Origin: VRUE01 sp963703235
GTDB taxonomy: Bacteria; Actinomycetota; Thermoleophilia; Solirubrobacterales; 70-9
DNA length: 64,000 nucleotides
NCBI GenBank assembly: GCA_963703235.1
Contig: OY969802.1
Span: forward strand, 1,178,001-1,242,000
Direction: 5' to 3'
Part shown: positions 1-8,441 of the stretch, in pieces
How positions within the stretch are numbered: position 1 is the stretch's first letter
Layout: the number at the start of each line of letters is the position of its first letter
Program-made: the position numbers and the translations under genes
The notes under the pieces: generated by a model
Told to the model about the DNA's origin: nothing
The model's input: only the letters and a program-made list of their open reading frames with translations
Database searches by the model: none

Positions 1-42
1 CGCACTCTATAGAAGCCGCCCGGCGGGCTCGCGGGCTCGCGC

Positions 43-1323
43 TCAGCCGCTCGGCGTGGCGACGGTGGCGCCGTCGCCGCCAGCGGCCTTGACCAGGTAC
101 ATCGCCCGGTCGGCGGCGGCCAGCAGCTCCTTTTCGCCCGGCCGTCCGTACTCGTCGAACAGCGCCACGCCGACGCTGATCTCCAACTGCACCTCGCTGT
201 CGTCGATGCTCAGCGTCGACTCCCGCACGGTCCTCGCAAGCCGCTCGGCGGCGGCCTGCGCACCGCGCTCGTCGACCTCCGGCAGCAGGACCACGAACTC
301 ATCCCCACCGAACCTGGCGAGGACGGCCTCCGGATCCGTCGTCGCCCTCGGGTCGGTGGGATCGGAGGGAGCGGGAAGGTCCGGGTTGCGGGCGATCGTG
401 TCGCTGCCGCGCAGGTTGTCGCGCAGCAGCGCAGCCACCCGGCACAGCGCCCGGTCGCCGGCGGCGTGGCCCAGTGTGTCGTTGACCTGCTTGAAGCGGT
501 CGACGTCGATCGCCAGCAGCGCCCCACCGCTGCCGTAGCGCCGCGTGTAGGCAAGCTGGCGCCGCAACTCTTCCTCGAACCGGCGGCGGTTGAAAAGGCC
601 GGTGAGGGAGTCCTGGTGGGAGAGGCGTTCCAGCTCCCCCTCGAGCGCTTTGCGGTCGGTGATGTCGCGCGTGACGCCATAGATGATCTTCTCCTCGGGG
701 AGAGGCAGCGACGTCCACTCCAGCCAGTGGACCTCGCCCTCCTTGCCGAGGTAGCGATTCTGGAACTGGACGGTCTTGATCCCCTCGGCTAGGGCAGCCG
801 CCTCTTCTTCGGTCCGCTTGCGGTCGTCCGGGTGCACGAAGTCGAGGAACTGGTGGCCGACCATGTCGGCCTCGCTGTAACCGAGGATTCGCTCGAAGGC
901 CGGGTTGACGGATGTGAAGTTGCCCTCAAAGTCCGCGGTGCTGATCATGTCCAGCGAGAGGTCGAAGTGGCGGGCACTCTCTGCCTTGAGGGCCCGGAGG
1001 CTGGTGGCGAAGTGACCCGTCAGGCCACCAACAAAGAGGTAGACCAGCGCCCTGTTGGCGTAGCCGAACACCGTCGTTGGGGCGTCGTCGATCAACGCAC
1101 CCAGCGATGAGAGGCCGAAAGCCACCAAGCCGGCGGTCAGCCCACCCCGCTTGCCGAACGCGATCGCCGCCACGACCACCGGGATGACGTAGAGGAAGCT
1201 GAACGCGTCGCCCAAGGTGCCGAAGGTCACGCGGGCAACGAAGATCGACGCAAAGAGCAAGGCGGCCGCGGCGGCGGCGGCGCGGCGGCGTTCGATCAGC
1301 ATTGTCAGCGACGGCACGGCCAT
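43..1323 (-). CDS. Membrane PAS-GGDEF diguanylate cyclase
   Basis: Predicted to make cyclic di-GMP from two GTP at the membrane. Seen: an Ala-rich N-terminus with several hydrophobic segments (about residues 15-105), a PAS sensor (about 120-225, with DFEGNFTSVNPAFERILGYS), a short linker helix and a GGDEF domain (about 235-420) with DSLTGLFNRRRFEEEL and the active site RFGGDEFVVLLPE (GGDEF at 339-343). The product-inhibition site RGSD (305-308) is present, but about 25 Pro/Asp-rich residues (313-337) separate it from GGDEF. In the usual family arrangement, RxSDxxARxGGDEF, these are contiguous. The insert is bounded by a repeated Ala-Arg. No EAL domain is present. It lies downstream of trigger factor on the same strand with a gap of about 60 nt. 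Activity is likely; the effect of the insert is unknown. Confidence 0.9.
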   Translation of the reverse strand: MAVPSLTMLIERRRAAAAAAALLFASIFVARVTFGTLGDAFSFLYVIPVVVAAIAFGKRGGLTAGLVAFGLSSLGALIDDAPTTVFGYANRALVYLFVGGLTGHFATSLRALKAESARHFDLSLDMISTADFEGNFTSVNPAFERILGYSEADMVGHQFLDFVHPDDRKRTEEEAAALAEGIKTVQFQNRYLGKEGEVHWLEWTSLPLPEEKIIYGVTRDITDRKALEGELERLSHQDSLTGLFNRRRFEEELRRQLAYTRRYGSGGALLAIDVDRFKQVNDTLGHAAGDRALCRVAALLRDNLRGSDTIARNPDLPAPSDPTDPRATTDPEAVLARFGGDEFVVLLPEVDERGAQAAAERLARTVRESTLSIDDSEVQLEISVGVALFDEYGRPGEKELLAAADRAMYLVKAAGGDGATVATPSG

Positions 1324-1382
1324 TCTCTACCAAGTTTTCGGCACGGCGACAACAAGGTTGAGCCCTGCAATACGACTTCCGA

Positions 1383-2768
1383 CTAGGGGTCGCTCCCAGG
1401 CGTCCAGAGACCGCCAGCGGCCTCTCGCTCCTTCTCCGGGGTCCAGATCTTCTCCCGCGCCTCGGCTTGCTCGACCGGGATCGGCTTCGCCTCCTCGGCG
1501 ACCAGGTCGATCGCCTTGCGGAAGCGGATGTCCTCGCGGATCATCGCGTCGCGACCGCTCTCCTGCAGGCGCTTCAGCAGTTTCTCGGGCGTGGTGCGCT
1601 CGTGCTCTGCGGGGTGGGCCAGAGCCTCCACCATCTCCTCCTCGGAGACCTCGATTCCCTCTGCCTCGGCGATCGTTGCCAGCACCGCCTCGCGCTTCAG
1701 CTCCCGCTCGACGTCGGGGCGCGACTCCTCCAGCACCTCCTCGCGGGTTTTCCCCTGCATCTGCAGGTAGGCGTCGGGGCTCATGCCCCGCGCCGCAAGC
1801 TGACGCTCGACCCGCTCCCAGCGCTCGCCGGCGCGGGCGCTGACGAGATCGTCGGGCAGCTCGACGGTCGCGGCGTCGGCAGCGGCGTCGACGGCGGCAA
1901 GACGGAAATCCTGCTCGACTCGCTCCTCCATCACCTTGGCGACCCGATCGCCGATGTCGGCCCGAAGCTCCTCGAGGCTGTCGAACTCCGAGGCCTCGCT
2001 GGCGAAGTCGTCGTCGAGCTCGGGCAGGACCTTCTCCCGCACCTCCTTGACCTCGACCTTGAAGACCGCGTCGGCGCCGGCCAGCTGCTCGGCCCGGTAA
2101 TCGGCCGGGAAGCTGACCTCGACCTGACGGGTCTCCCCCGCGTTCGTCCCGACCAGCTGCTCCTCGAAACCCTCGATCAGCTGGTTCCCGCCCAACTCAA
2201 GCAGGTAGTCGGTCGCGGTGCCGCCCTCGAAGGCTTTGCCGTCGACAAGGCCCTCGAAGTCGATCAGCAGGACGTCGCCGGTCGCCGCCACCCGCTCGAC
2301 CGGCTCCAGCCTGGCAAAGCCCCCCTGCATCCGCTCGAGCTCGCGGTCGACGATCTCGCCAGGCGCCTCGGGCTCGGGCCGACCCACCTCCAGCCCCTTG
2401 TACTCGCCGAGCCTGGCTGTCGGCCGCACGCCGATCTCGAACTTGAAGCCGAGCGGCTCCCCCTCGGCCTCCGGCGTCGAGACGATCTCGATGCCGGGAT
2501 CGCCGATCGGCGCGATCCCAGAGCCGAGCAGGGCGCGCTCGTACCACTCGGGCAGCGCCTCGCGGATCGCCTCCTCGAGGACCGGGCCGTAGCCGAGCCG
2601 CTGGATCACCAGCGAGGGCGGCGCCTTGCCCTTGCGGAAGCCGGGCATTTTCATCTCCCGGGCGAGGGCGCGAGCAGCGCGTTGCACGGCGCGGTCGACG
2701 TCGGCCGCTGCTACCTCGACCTCGACCTTGACGCGGGAGCCGGGAAGCTCTGAGATGGTGGGCTGCAT
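1383..2768 (-). CDS. tig: Trigger factor, ribosome-associated chaperone and prolyl isomerase
   Basis: Cytoplasmic chaperone that docks at the ribosome exit tunnel and holds nascent chains. Seen: the N-terminal ribosome-binding signature MPGFRKGKAPPSLV near residue 45, a central FKBP-type PPIase segment (about 160-245, around GDVLLIDFEG and FEEQLVGTNAGETRQV), then a long charged helical C-terminal arm with alternating Glu/Arg. Length is about 461 residues, normal for the family. The ATG at 2768 (MQPTISELPGSRVKVEVEV) was chosen over an upstream in-frame ATG at 2801 because family members begin just before this beta-strand. No clpP/clpX neighbour is seen downstream, unlike the common tig-clpP-clpX order. 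A long palindrome sits about 40 nt upstream of the start. Confidence 0.96.
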   Translation of the reverse strand: MQPTISELPGSRVKVEVEVAAADVDRAVQRAARALAREMKMPGFRKGKAPPSLVIQRLGYGPVLEEAIREALPEWYERALLGSGIAPIGDPGIEIVSTPEAEGEPLGFKFEIGVRPTARLGEYKGLEVGRPEPEAPGEIVDRELERMQGGFARLEPVERVAATGDVLLIDFEGLVDGKAFEGGTATDYLLELGGNQLIEGFEEQLVGTNAGETRQVEVSFPADYRAEQLAGADAVFKVEVKEVREKVLPELDDDFASEASEFDSLEELRADIGDRVAKVMEERVEQDFRLAAVDAAADAATVELPDDLVSARAGERWERVERQLAARGMSPDAYLQMQGKTREEVLEESRPDVERELKREAVLATIAEAEGIEVSEEEMVEALAHPAEHERTTPEKLLKRLQESGRDAMIREDIRFRKAIDLVAEEAKPIPVEQAEAREKIWTPEKEREAAGGLWTPGSDP

Positions 2769-2810
2769 CGGGTCGCTGACCCTAGAGGATCGGATTGGCA
2801 AGCGATTCTC

Positions 2811-2860
2811 GCCGCAGCCGACTTTTCCCCCACCAGAGTGGGGTCAAAGTCGGCTGCGGC
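2811..2860. repeat. 50-nt palindromic element, copy A
   Basis: Near-perfect inverted repeat: arms 2811-2825 and 2846-2860 pair over 15 bp (GCCGCAGCCGACTTT with its complement), a short mismatch follows, then CCCCAC pairs with GTGGGG around a CAGA loop. It lies in the 5' leader of trigger factor, downstream of the spermidine-synthase-like gene. Related palindromes occur at 29005-29054, 50730-50770 and 58519-58564. Three of the four share a central ACCMCCC...GTGGGGT-like core and all share CCGAC/CGACTTT-like arms. No run of T follows, so it is not a classic terminator. Confidence 0.75.
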
Positions 2861-2990
2861 GCAGCAAGCCGCGACGGACGGCGACGCCGAAGTCGATCGC
2901 AAAGGCGAGGCCCCGCCCGAGCGGGCCGGTCACCAGCCAGGCCTTCGGCCTGCCGAGGGGGTCGCGCCGTCTGCTCATCGTCGCCTCGCC

Positions 2991-4502
2991 TCACTCATCG
3001 TTCGCGTATTCCAGCAGGGACTCGTCGACAAGCCACTCGACCGGTGCACGGTCGTCGGTGTAGACATCGCCACCAGGCAGCCGTGGCGCCAACGCCGATG
3101 CGGCCTCCAGCGCCTGCGTCCGCAGCGCCTGCGGCAGCGAGTCGGCCCGCCGCCGCAGGCGCTGTGCCGAGAGCGGTCCCTGGGCGGCCACCAGCAGCGT
3201 GTTGGTCGACTCGATCGGGTAGCGCAGAACGCGCCGGAAGGCAGTCGCCATCGTCCGCCCCAGCACCCGCTCCAGCTCCTCGCCTCCCTCCGGGTGGCCG
3301 ACGTTGACGATCGCGATCCCGCCCGGCGCCAGCCGATCGGCGGCCAGCTCGAAGAACTCGCGGGTCGCCAGGTAGAAGGGGATGTAGGGCTGCCGGTAGG
3401 CGTCGACCATGATCGCGTCGTAGCCGCCCTCGGAGCGCTCCAGCCAGGGTCGGGCGTCCTCGGCGAAGACCTCCATGCGGGGGTTGCGGAGGTCGAAGAA
3501 GCGGCGCCCCAGCTCGGTCAGCTCGGCGTCGATCTCGACCGCGTCGACGGCGGTGCCGGGGAAGAAGCGGCCGAAGGAGCGGGCGACCGTGCCGGCGGCG
3601 TTGCCGAGGATCGCGATCCGGGCCGGCGGCCGGGACCGCGCCGCGAAGGGCAGGACGAGGTGGCCGTCCCAGTAGTCGCCGGTCAGGTAGCTGCCCGGCC
3701 GGTAGAGCGAGTGGACCGCCTGGCCCTCGTTCAGCTCGAGGACGCGGGCGCCGTCGAGGCGTTCGACGACGCGGGCGTACTGGTGCGTCGTCTCGGCCTC
3801 GTAGAGGACGCGGCCGGTATCGGCGGCCTTGATCGTCCCGACCGGCGCCGCGATCGCCAGGGCGAGGACGGCGGGGAGCGCGGCGAAGCGCCAGCCCAAC
3901 CCGGTTACCGCAACCAGCGCCAGGGCCAGGGCGAAGACGAGAAAGGTGCGCTGCGTGCCCAGCAGTGGGATCAACAGCAGCGCCGCCAGCATCGTCCCCA
4001 GCAGCGAGCCCGCGGTCGAGATCGCGTAGAGCCTTCCGACCACCTCGCCGGAGCGACGCACGTCGGCGACCGCGAGGCGGACCGCCCATGGCGCGGCGGC
4101 GCCGAGCAGCGTCACCGGCGCCGCGACCAGGACCAGCACCCCGAACAGCGAGCCGGCGAAGCCGCCGACCGAGACGGTGTCGAAGGCGTCGACCGAGAAG
4201 CCGAGGAAGGGTCGCGAGGCGAAGGGGATGGCGGCGATCAGCAGCGCTGCACCGAGGACCAGCAGGCAGAGGCCGCGCAGGTGCGGGTGGCGATCCGCGT
4301 AGCGACCGCCGAGCCAGTAGCCGACCGAGAGGGCGACGAGGACGACGCCGATCGTGTTCGCCCAGACGATCGTCGAGGCGCCGAAGTAGGGCGCCAGCAG
4401 CCGCGCCGCGGCGATCTCGGCGCCGAGGCTGGCGGCGCCGACGACGAAGACGAGCGCCGCCAGCAGCAGCGGCCGCTCAGGCTGGCTCGTGCTCGCGCTC
4501 AT
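2991..4502 (-). CDS. Membrane protein with fused spermidine-synthase-like domain
   Basis: N-terminal half (about residues 10-215) has multiple hydrophobic helices. The C-terminal half is a Rossmann SAM/polyamine-synthase-like domain with IAILGNAAGTVARSF (nucleotide-binding loop), AVEIDAELTELGRRFF (acidic residue after strand 2) and YDAIMVDAYRQPYIPFYL (catalytic region). This is the fused transporter/spermidine-synthase-like architecture found in many bacteria. Whether these proteins make polyamines is not settled, and real SpeE activity is not assured. The start ATG overlaps the end of the upstream ctaG-like gene by 26 nt, so the two are probably co-transcribed. Confidence 0.85.
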   Translation of the reverse strand: MSASTSQPERPLLLAALVFVVGAASLGAEIAAARLLAPYFGASTIVWANTIGVVLVALSVGYWLGGRYADRHPHLRGLCLLVLGAALLIAAIPFASRPFLGFSVDAFDTVSVGGFAGSLFGVLVLVAAPVTLLGAAAPWAVRLAVADVRRSGEVVGRLYAISTAGSLLGTMLAALLLIPLLGTQRTFLVFALALALVAVTGLGWRFAALPAVLALAIAAPVGTIKAADTGRVLYEAETTHQYARVVERLDGARVLELNEGQAVHSLYRPGSYLTGDYWDGHLVLPFAARSRPPARIAILGNAAGTVARSFGRFFPGTAVDAVEIDAELTELGRRFFDLRNPRMEVFAEDARPWLERSEGGYDAIMVDAYRQPYIPFYLATREFFELAADRLAPGGIAIVNVGHPEGGEELERVLGRTMATAFRRVLRYPIESTNTLLVAAQGPLSAQRLRRRADSLPQALRTQALEAASALAPRLPGGDVYTDDRAPVEWLVDESLLEYANDE

Positions 4503-5391
4503 CGCCGGCGGCGCTCAGCCGCTCCTCCAGCAGCGCCCCGTGGCCGGCGGCGACCGCGCGCTGGGCGCGGTCCTCGTCGAGCGGCACGCCACGCTCGCGG
4601 GCGAGGTCGAGCAGCCGCTGCTTCTCGGTCCCTTCGCGGGCGACCTCGAAGAAGACCCAGGCGAGGAGGCCGAGGACGAGGAAGGTGCCCTCGACCATCA
4701 TGATCGTGCCGGCCGTGCTCTGGTCGGCGAGCGGCGAGATCCCCCAGAAGCGCTCGCCCGGTTCGTAGATCGGGTAGAGCACCGTCCCCGACCACATCAG
4801 GACGTTGCCGAGGATGGCACCGGTGAAGCGGACAGCGATCACGTAGCCGACCTTCCAGGCGGCGCTGAACCATTGCGGCTTCGGCAGCGGGCCGAAGACC
4901 GGCATCCACATCAGGCAACCGAAGAAGAGAAAGGTGGCGTGCTCGAGCGCGTGGACCGGCGCCGCCCCGTAGGCGTCCTGGTAGAGCGCCGGCAGGTGCC
5001 AGAGGAAGAGGTTGAAGGCCCAGAGGGGCAGCGCCACCGCCGGGTGGGCGAGGAACTGGAGGCGGTTGAAGAGGCGGATCGCGAGGATCGGCTGCAGCAG
5101 CGATTTGGTCAGGCCCAGGACCAGCAGCAGCGAGGCGAGGTCGCCGATCAGCAGGTGCTCGCCCATGTGGGCTATCACCAGCTCCTCGGACATGTGGCCG
5201 AGCGGACCGAAGAGGGCCGCGGCGATCGTCGCCAGGCCCGCTCCGAAACAGACCTGGCGCCAGGCCGCGATCGGCCGCCCGTCCCAGGCGAGGACCGTCG
5301 CCCGGTGCCAGTAGAGGATGCCGGCCACGGTCAGCGGAATCACCTCCAGCGGCACGAAGGAGCCGGCGACATGGGCGAGCGAAACGGTCAC
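4477..5391 (-). CDS. Cytochrome c oxidase assembly factor CtaG/Caa3-type membrane protein
   Basis: Polytopic membrane protein of about 304 residues with at least seven hydrophobic helices. It resembles the caa3-type CtaG family implicated in copper/heme oxidase maturation: a His-rich conserved helix IAHMGEHLLIGDLASLLLVLG, FNLFLWHLPALYQDAY and EHATFLFFGCLMWMPVFGP. The GTG at 5391 was chosen because the longer frame upstream runs antisense into the GH15 gene and is not membrane-like; GGAGG lies about 14 nt upstream, a little far. No cytochrome oxidase genes are next to it, so the link to oxidase assembly is from family only. Divergent from the GH15 gene with about 20 nt between starts. Confidence 0.85.
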   Translation of the reverse strand: MTVSLAHVAGSFVPLEVIPLTVAGILYWHRATVLAWDGRPIAAWRQVCFGAGLATIAAALFGPLGHMSEELVIAHMGEHLLIGDLASLLLVLGLTKSLLQPILAIRLFNRLQFLAHPAVALPLWAFNLFLWHLPALYQDAYGAAPVHALEHATFLFFGCLMWMPVFGPLPKPQWFSAAWKVGYVIAVRFTGAILGNVLMWSGTVLYPIYEPGERFWGISPLADQSTAGTIMMVEGTFLVLGLLAWVFFEVAREGTEKQRLLDLARERGVPLDEDRAQRAVAAGHGALLEERLSAAGDEREHEPA

Positions 5392-5412
5392 GCTGGTAGC
5401 TTGGCACCTCCC

Positions 5413-7302
5413 GTGAGCGCCGCCGACCAACGCTTCCCGCCGATCGGCAGCTACGGCTTCCTCTCCGACTGCCACACCGGCGCCCTGGTCTCCTTCGAAG
5501 GCGCGGTCGAGTGGCTCTGCCTCCCCCGCTTCGACTCGCCCAGCGCCTTCGCCGCCCTGCTCGACCGCGGCGGCGGCCACTTCAGGCTGGCGCCGCGCGG
5601 AGTCGTCGTCCCGATCAGCCGCCGCTACGAGCCCGGAACGCTGGTGCTTGAGACGACCTGGGTCACCGACACCGGTTGGGTCGTGATCCACGACCTCTTG
5701 ACGGTCGGCGAGTGGGCCGAGGAGGGCGGCGACGGTCGGCCAAAAACCGAACACGAGTCAGACCACTCGCTGCTGCGGCTGATGACCTGTGTCGACGGCG
5801 AGGTCGAGATGGAGATGGAGTGCCTGCCGCGCTTCGCCTACGGCGCCGAGGCGGGGCGCTGGGGCGGCGGCGACCTGGGCGAGGCGGTGGCCCGTGGCGA
5901 CGGAGTCGAGCTACGGATGACCACCGACATGGACCTGACGATCGAGGACGACGCCGCGCGCGGCACGATGAGGCTGCGCGAGAACGAGACCGGCTTCTGC
6001 GCGATCGCCTGGGGGGAGGGCGACCTGGGCGGGCCGCGCAGCGCGCCGGAGGCGCTGGAGCGCCTCGACTCGACCGAAGAGTTCTGGCGCCGCTGGCTTC
6101 GCGACGGCGACTTCCCGGACCACCCCTGGCGCATCCACCTGCAGCGCTCGGCCCTCGTCCTCAAGGGGCTCACCTACGCCCCCACCGGCGCCATCGTCGC
6201 GGCGCCGACGACCTCGCTGCCGGAGACGCCGGGTGGGGAACGCAACTGGGACTACCGCTACAGCTGGATCCGCGACTCGACCTTCAGCCTCTGGGCCCTG
6301 CACACGCTCGGCTTCGACCAGGAGGCGCGCGACTTCATGCGCTTCATCGTCAGCGTCTGCCGCGAGGACCCCAACCTGCAGATCATGTATGGGATCGGCG
6401 GCGAGAAGCAGCTGAGCGAGCGCACCCTCGACCACCTCCACGGCTACGGGGGCGCCCGTCCGGTGCGGGTCGGCAACGGCGCCTTCGACCAGCGCCAGAA
6501 CGACGTCTGGGGGGCGCTGCTGGACTCGATCTACCTGCACGAGAAAGCGCTGCGCGGAACGGGTACGCCGGCCGATCGAAAACTGATCCGCGAACAGGTC
6601 GAGGCCGCGATCGCCGCCTGGCCCGATCCCGACCAGGGAATCTGGGAGTCGCGGGGCGAGCCGAAGCACTACGTCTCCTCGAAGCTGATGATCTGGGTCG
6701 CGGTCGACCGCGGCGCCCGCCTCGCCCGCCTCATCGGGGTCGACGACATCGCGGCGGAGTGGGAGGCGACCGCGGAGTGCATGCACGCCGAGATCCTCGA
6801 GCGCGGCGTGCGCGACGGGGTCTTCCGCCAGCACTACGAGACCGACGCCCTCGACGCCTCGATCCTGCTGCTGCCGCTGCTCCGCTTCCTCCGACCCGAC
6901 GACCCGCGCCTGCGCGCCACCGTCGAGGCGATCGCGTCCGAGCTGACCCACGACGGCCTCGTCCTCCGCTACAAGGTCGAGGAGACCGACGACGGTCTGC
7001 AGGGCGAGGAGGGCACCTTTCTGATCTGCTCCTTCTGGCTCGTCTCGGCGCTCTCGGAGATCGGCGAGGCGAAGCGGGCGCGAATCCTCTGCGAACGGCT
7101 GCTCGAGTCCTCGGGCTGGCTCGACCTCTACGCCGAGGAGCTGGACGCCCGCAGCGGCCGCCACCTCGGCAACTTCCCCCAGGCCTTCACCCACCTCGCC
7201 CTGATCAACGCCGTCTCGCACGTGATCGCCGACGAGCAGCGCGAGGACGGCGGCACGACCGCCGTCTTCAGCGAGATGGGCGGCGTCCACGAGGACGCCT
7301 GA
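5413..7302 (+). CDS. Glycoside hydrolase family 15 (glucoamylase/trehalase-like)
   Basis: 629-residue cytoplasmic enzyme with no signal peptide. N-terminal beta-domain with FPPIGSYGFLSDCHTGALVS, then an (alpha/alpha)6 barrel with the family signatures RNWDYRYSWIRDSTFSLWAL, GIWESRGEPKHYVSSKLM (probable catalytic acid region) and EEGTFLICSFWLVSAL (probable catalytic base Glu). This subgroup in actinobacteria includes trehalases acting on alpha,alpha-trehalose as well as glucoamylase-like enzymes; the sequence alone does not separate them. The GTG at 5413 was chosen because family members begin just ahead of the PIGSYGFLSDC motif; the frame remains open far upstream but there it is antisense to the ctaG-like gene. 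Confidence 0.9.
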   Translation: MSAADQRFPPIGSYGFLSDCHTGALVSFEGAVEWLCLPRFDSPSAFAALLDRGGGHFRLAPRGVVVPISRRYEPGTLVLETTWVTDTGWVVIHDLLTVGEWAEEGGDGRPKTEHESDHSLLRLMTCVDGEVEMEMECLPRFAYGAEAGRWGGGDLGEAVARGDGVELRMTTDMDLTIEDDAARGTMRLRENETGFCAIAWGEGDLGGPRSAPEALERLDSTEEFWRRWLRDGDFPDHPWRIHLQRSALVLKGLTYAPTGAIVAAPTTSLPETPGGERNWDYRYSWIRDSTFSLWALHTLGFDQEARDFMRFIVSVCREDPNLQIMYGIGGEKQLSERTLDHLHGYGGARPVRVGNGAFDQRQNDVWGALLDSIYLHEKALRGTGTPADRKLIREQVEAAIAAWPDPDQGIWESRGEPKHYVSSKLMIWVAVDRGARLARLIGVDDIAAEWEATAECMHAEILERGVRDGVFRQHYETDALDASILLLPLLRFLRPDDPRLRATVEAIASELTHDGLVLRYKVEETDDGLQGEEGTFLICSFWLVSALSEIGEAKRARILCERLLESSGWLDLYAEELDARSGRHLGNFPQAFTHLALINAVSHVIADEQREDGGTTAVFSEMGGVHEDA

Positions 7303-7417
7303 GGGGCCTGTCTCCTTAGAGGCGTGCCCGGGATAGGTCCCAAGTCCGCAGACAGTACATTTCGCTCCAGCCAAGAGGGGGGAGAGTCTTCTCCCCACGC
7401 GACTTATGTAGAGGGCG

Positions 7418-7690
7418 ATGGACGAACGGGACGACATTCGCACGACGGCCGGCGAGGACACGCGAACCGAGGCGGCGGTCCTGCGCTGGCTGCTGGCGCT
7501 GCATCCGGCGCAGATCGCATTCGATGAGGTGCTGCGCGCGGTCTGCGAGGACCCGGACGACTTCGCGCAGCGCGACGCGGTCGAGCGCGCAGTCCGCGAT
7601 CTGACGACCGCCGGGCTCCTGCACCGCAACGGCGAGCTCGTCGTCCCGAGCCGAGCCGCGCTGCGCTTCGACGAGCTGGAACGCGTCTGA
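7418..7690 (+). CDS. Small winged-helix-like protein, unknown function (family copy 1)
   Basis: 90 residues, acidic. A helical core (AAVLRWLLALHPAQIAFDEV), a second helical block with AVERAVRDLTTAGLLHRNGE and a beta-hairpin ending VVPSRAALRFDEL give the pattern of a winged helix; this is inferred from pattern, not from a named family. A related gene lies at 40012-40278 on the other strand, and a broken copy at 32070-32399 keeps ALARAVRDLVMEG and NGAFVMPSRLALRF. The gene precedes the AbrB/PIN pair by 47 nt on the same strand but that pair appears to have its own promoter. A GGGGAGA/TCTCCCC hairpin lies just upstream (about 7378-7397). Confidence 0.7.
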   Translation: MDERDDIRTTAGEDTRTEAAVLRWLLALHPAQIAFDEVLRAVCEDPDDFAQRDAVERAVRDLTTAGLLHRNGELVVPSRAALRFDELERV

Positions 7691-7724
7691 TGGCCCCGCC
7701 CGTGGCGGTCAGCTCGGCACGAGT

Positions 7725-7736
7725 TATACTCTCGGT
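7725..7736 (+). promoter_or_regulatory. Possible -10 box and operator of the AbrB/PIN operon
   Basis: TATACT at 7725-7730 ends six bases before the ATG at 7737, so transcription would start at or very near the A of the start codon, a leaderless mRNA. The stretch GTTATACTCTCGGTATGAC (7723-7741) is an imperfect palindrome over the -10 box and start codon, as expected for an autorepressing AbrB-type antitoxin. No convincing -35 box is seen. Confidence 0.4.
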
Positions 7737-8027
7737 ATGACTCATAAGGTCGGCGCCAAAGGACAGGTGGTGATCCCCAAAACGATCCGCGAGCAGATCG
7801 GGATCGGGCCCGGCGACGAGGTCGTCTTCGAGCCCGAAGGTGAGGAAGTGAGAATCCGCCGAGCCGGGAATGATCCTGAGTCGAGGCGAAAGCGGATCGA
7901 ATCTTTGCGGGGCATCTTCGCCAACGTGCCTGGCTTCTCCACCGAGGCTTTAGAGGCGGATCGGCGACAGGAACGCGAGCGCGAGGAACGGAAGGACAGG
8001 GAACGAGATGCCCGGAGGCCTCGCTGA
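7737..8027 (+). CDS. AbrB/MazE-family antitoxin (SpoVT-AbrB fold)
   Basis: 96 residues. The N-terminal 45 residues form a swapped-hairpin AbrB DNA-binding domain: KVGAKGQVVIPKTIREQIGI then GPGDEVVFEPEGEEVRIRR. The C-terminal part is a charged helical tail (EREREERKDRERDARR), presumably the toxin-neutralising segment. It probably represses its own promoter and binds the PIN protein encoded directly downstream. Its TGA overlaps the proposed CTG start of the toxin, consistent with coupled translation. Confidence 0.88.
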   Translation: MTHKVGAKGQVVIPKTIREQIGIGPGDEVVFEPEGEEVRIRRAGNDPESRRKRIESLRGIFANVPGFSTEALEADRRQEREREERKDRERDARRPR

Positions 8028-8416
8028 CCATCGTCCTCGATGCCTGGGCCCTGGTGGCGTTCTTGGACGGTGAGGAGCCGGCCGTGAGCAAAGTCGAACT
8101 CGCACTCACCAAGGGAAATTCGGCGGCATGCTCAATCAATCTCGGGGAGGTGCTTTACCGGCAGATCCGAACGGTCGGTCTCTCATCTGCGAAAGAGGGG
8201 ATCGCCATCCTGCTGGAGGACATCACGCTGATGGATCCCGACTGGAATCTGGTTGCCACAGCGGCAGAGGTCAAGGCACGCGGAGGGCTCTCCTACGCCG
8301 ACGCCTTCTGTGTCGCAACGGCTCAGCGTCTCGAGAGCCCGCTGTGGACGGGCGACCCCGAGATCGTCGAACGAGCGAGCGAGCTGGGCTGCGAGGTTGC
8401 CGACTTGCGGGGTTAG
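8024..8416 (+). CDS. PIN-domain RNase toxin (VapC-like)
   Basis: About 130 residues; PIN nucleases cleave RNA with a Mg2+-binding acidic cluster. Seen: the first acidic strand VLDAWALVAFLDGE, then SINLGEVLYR, then LSYADAFCVATAQRL and LWTGDPEIV, which supply the conserved acidic residues. The first ordinary start codon in frame, GTG at 8054, would remove the first strand and its catalytic Asp. CTG at 8024 keeps it, overlaps the antitoxin stop as CTGA and has GGAGG at 8014-8018, five bases upstream. I therefore place the start at this rare CTG. Toxin partner of the AbrB-like protein. Confidence 0.8.
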   Translation: MTIVLDAWALVAFLDGEEPAVSKVELALTKGNSAACSINLGEVLYRQIRTVGLSSAKEGIAILLEDITLMDPDWNLVATAAEVKARGGLSYADAFCVATAQRLESPLWTGDPEIVERASELGCEVADLRG

Positions 8417-8441
8417 TAGCACCGCGGCGGCAAGCACGCCT

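Noticed and set aside
2838..4703. Very long plus-strand open frame of 621 codons
   Set aside because: Antisense to the spermidine-synthase-like and ctaG-like genes. Its product is Arg/Gly/Pro/Gln-rich low complexity, a GC-rich shadow.
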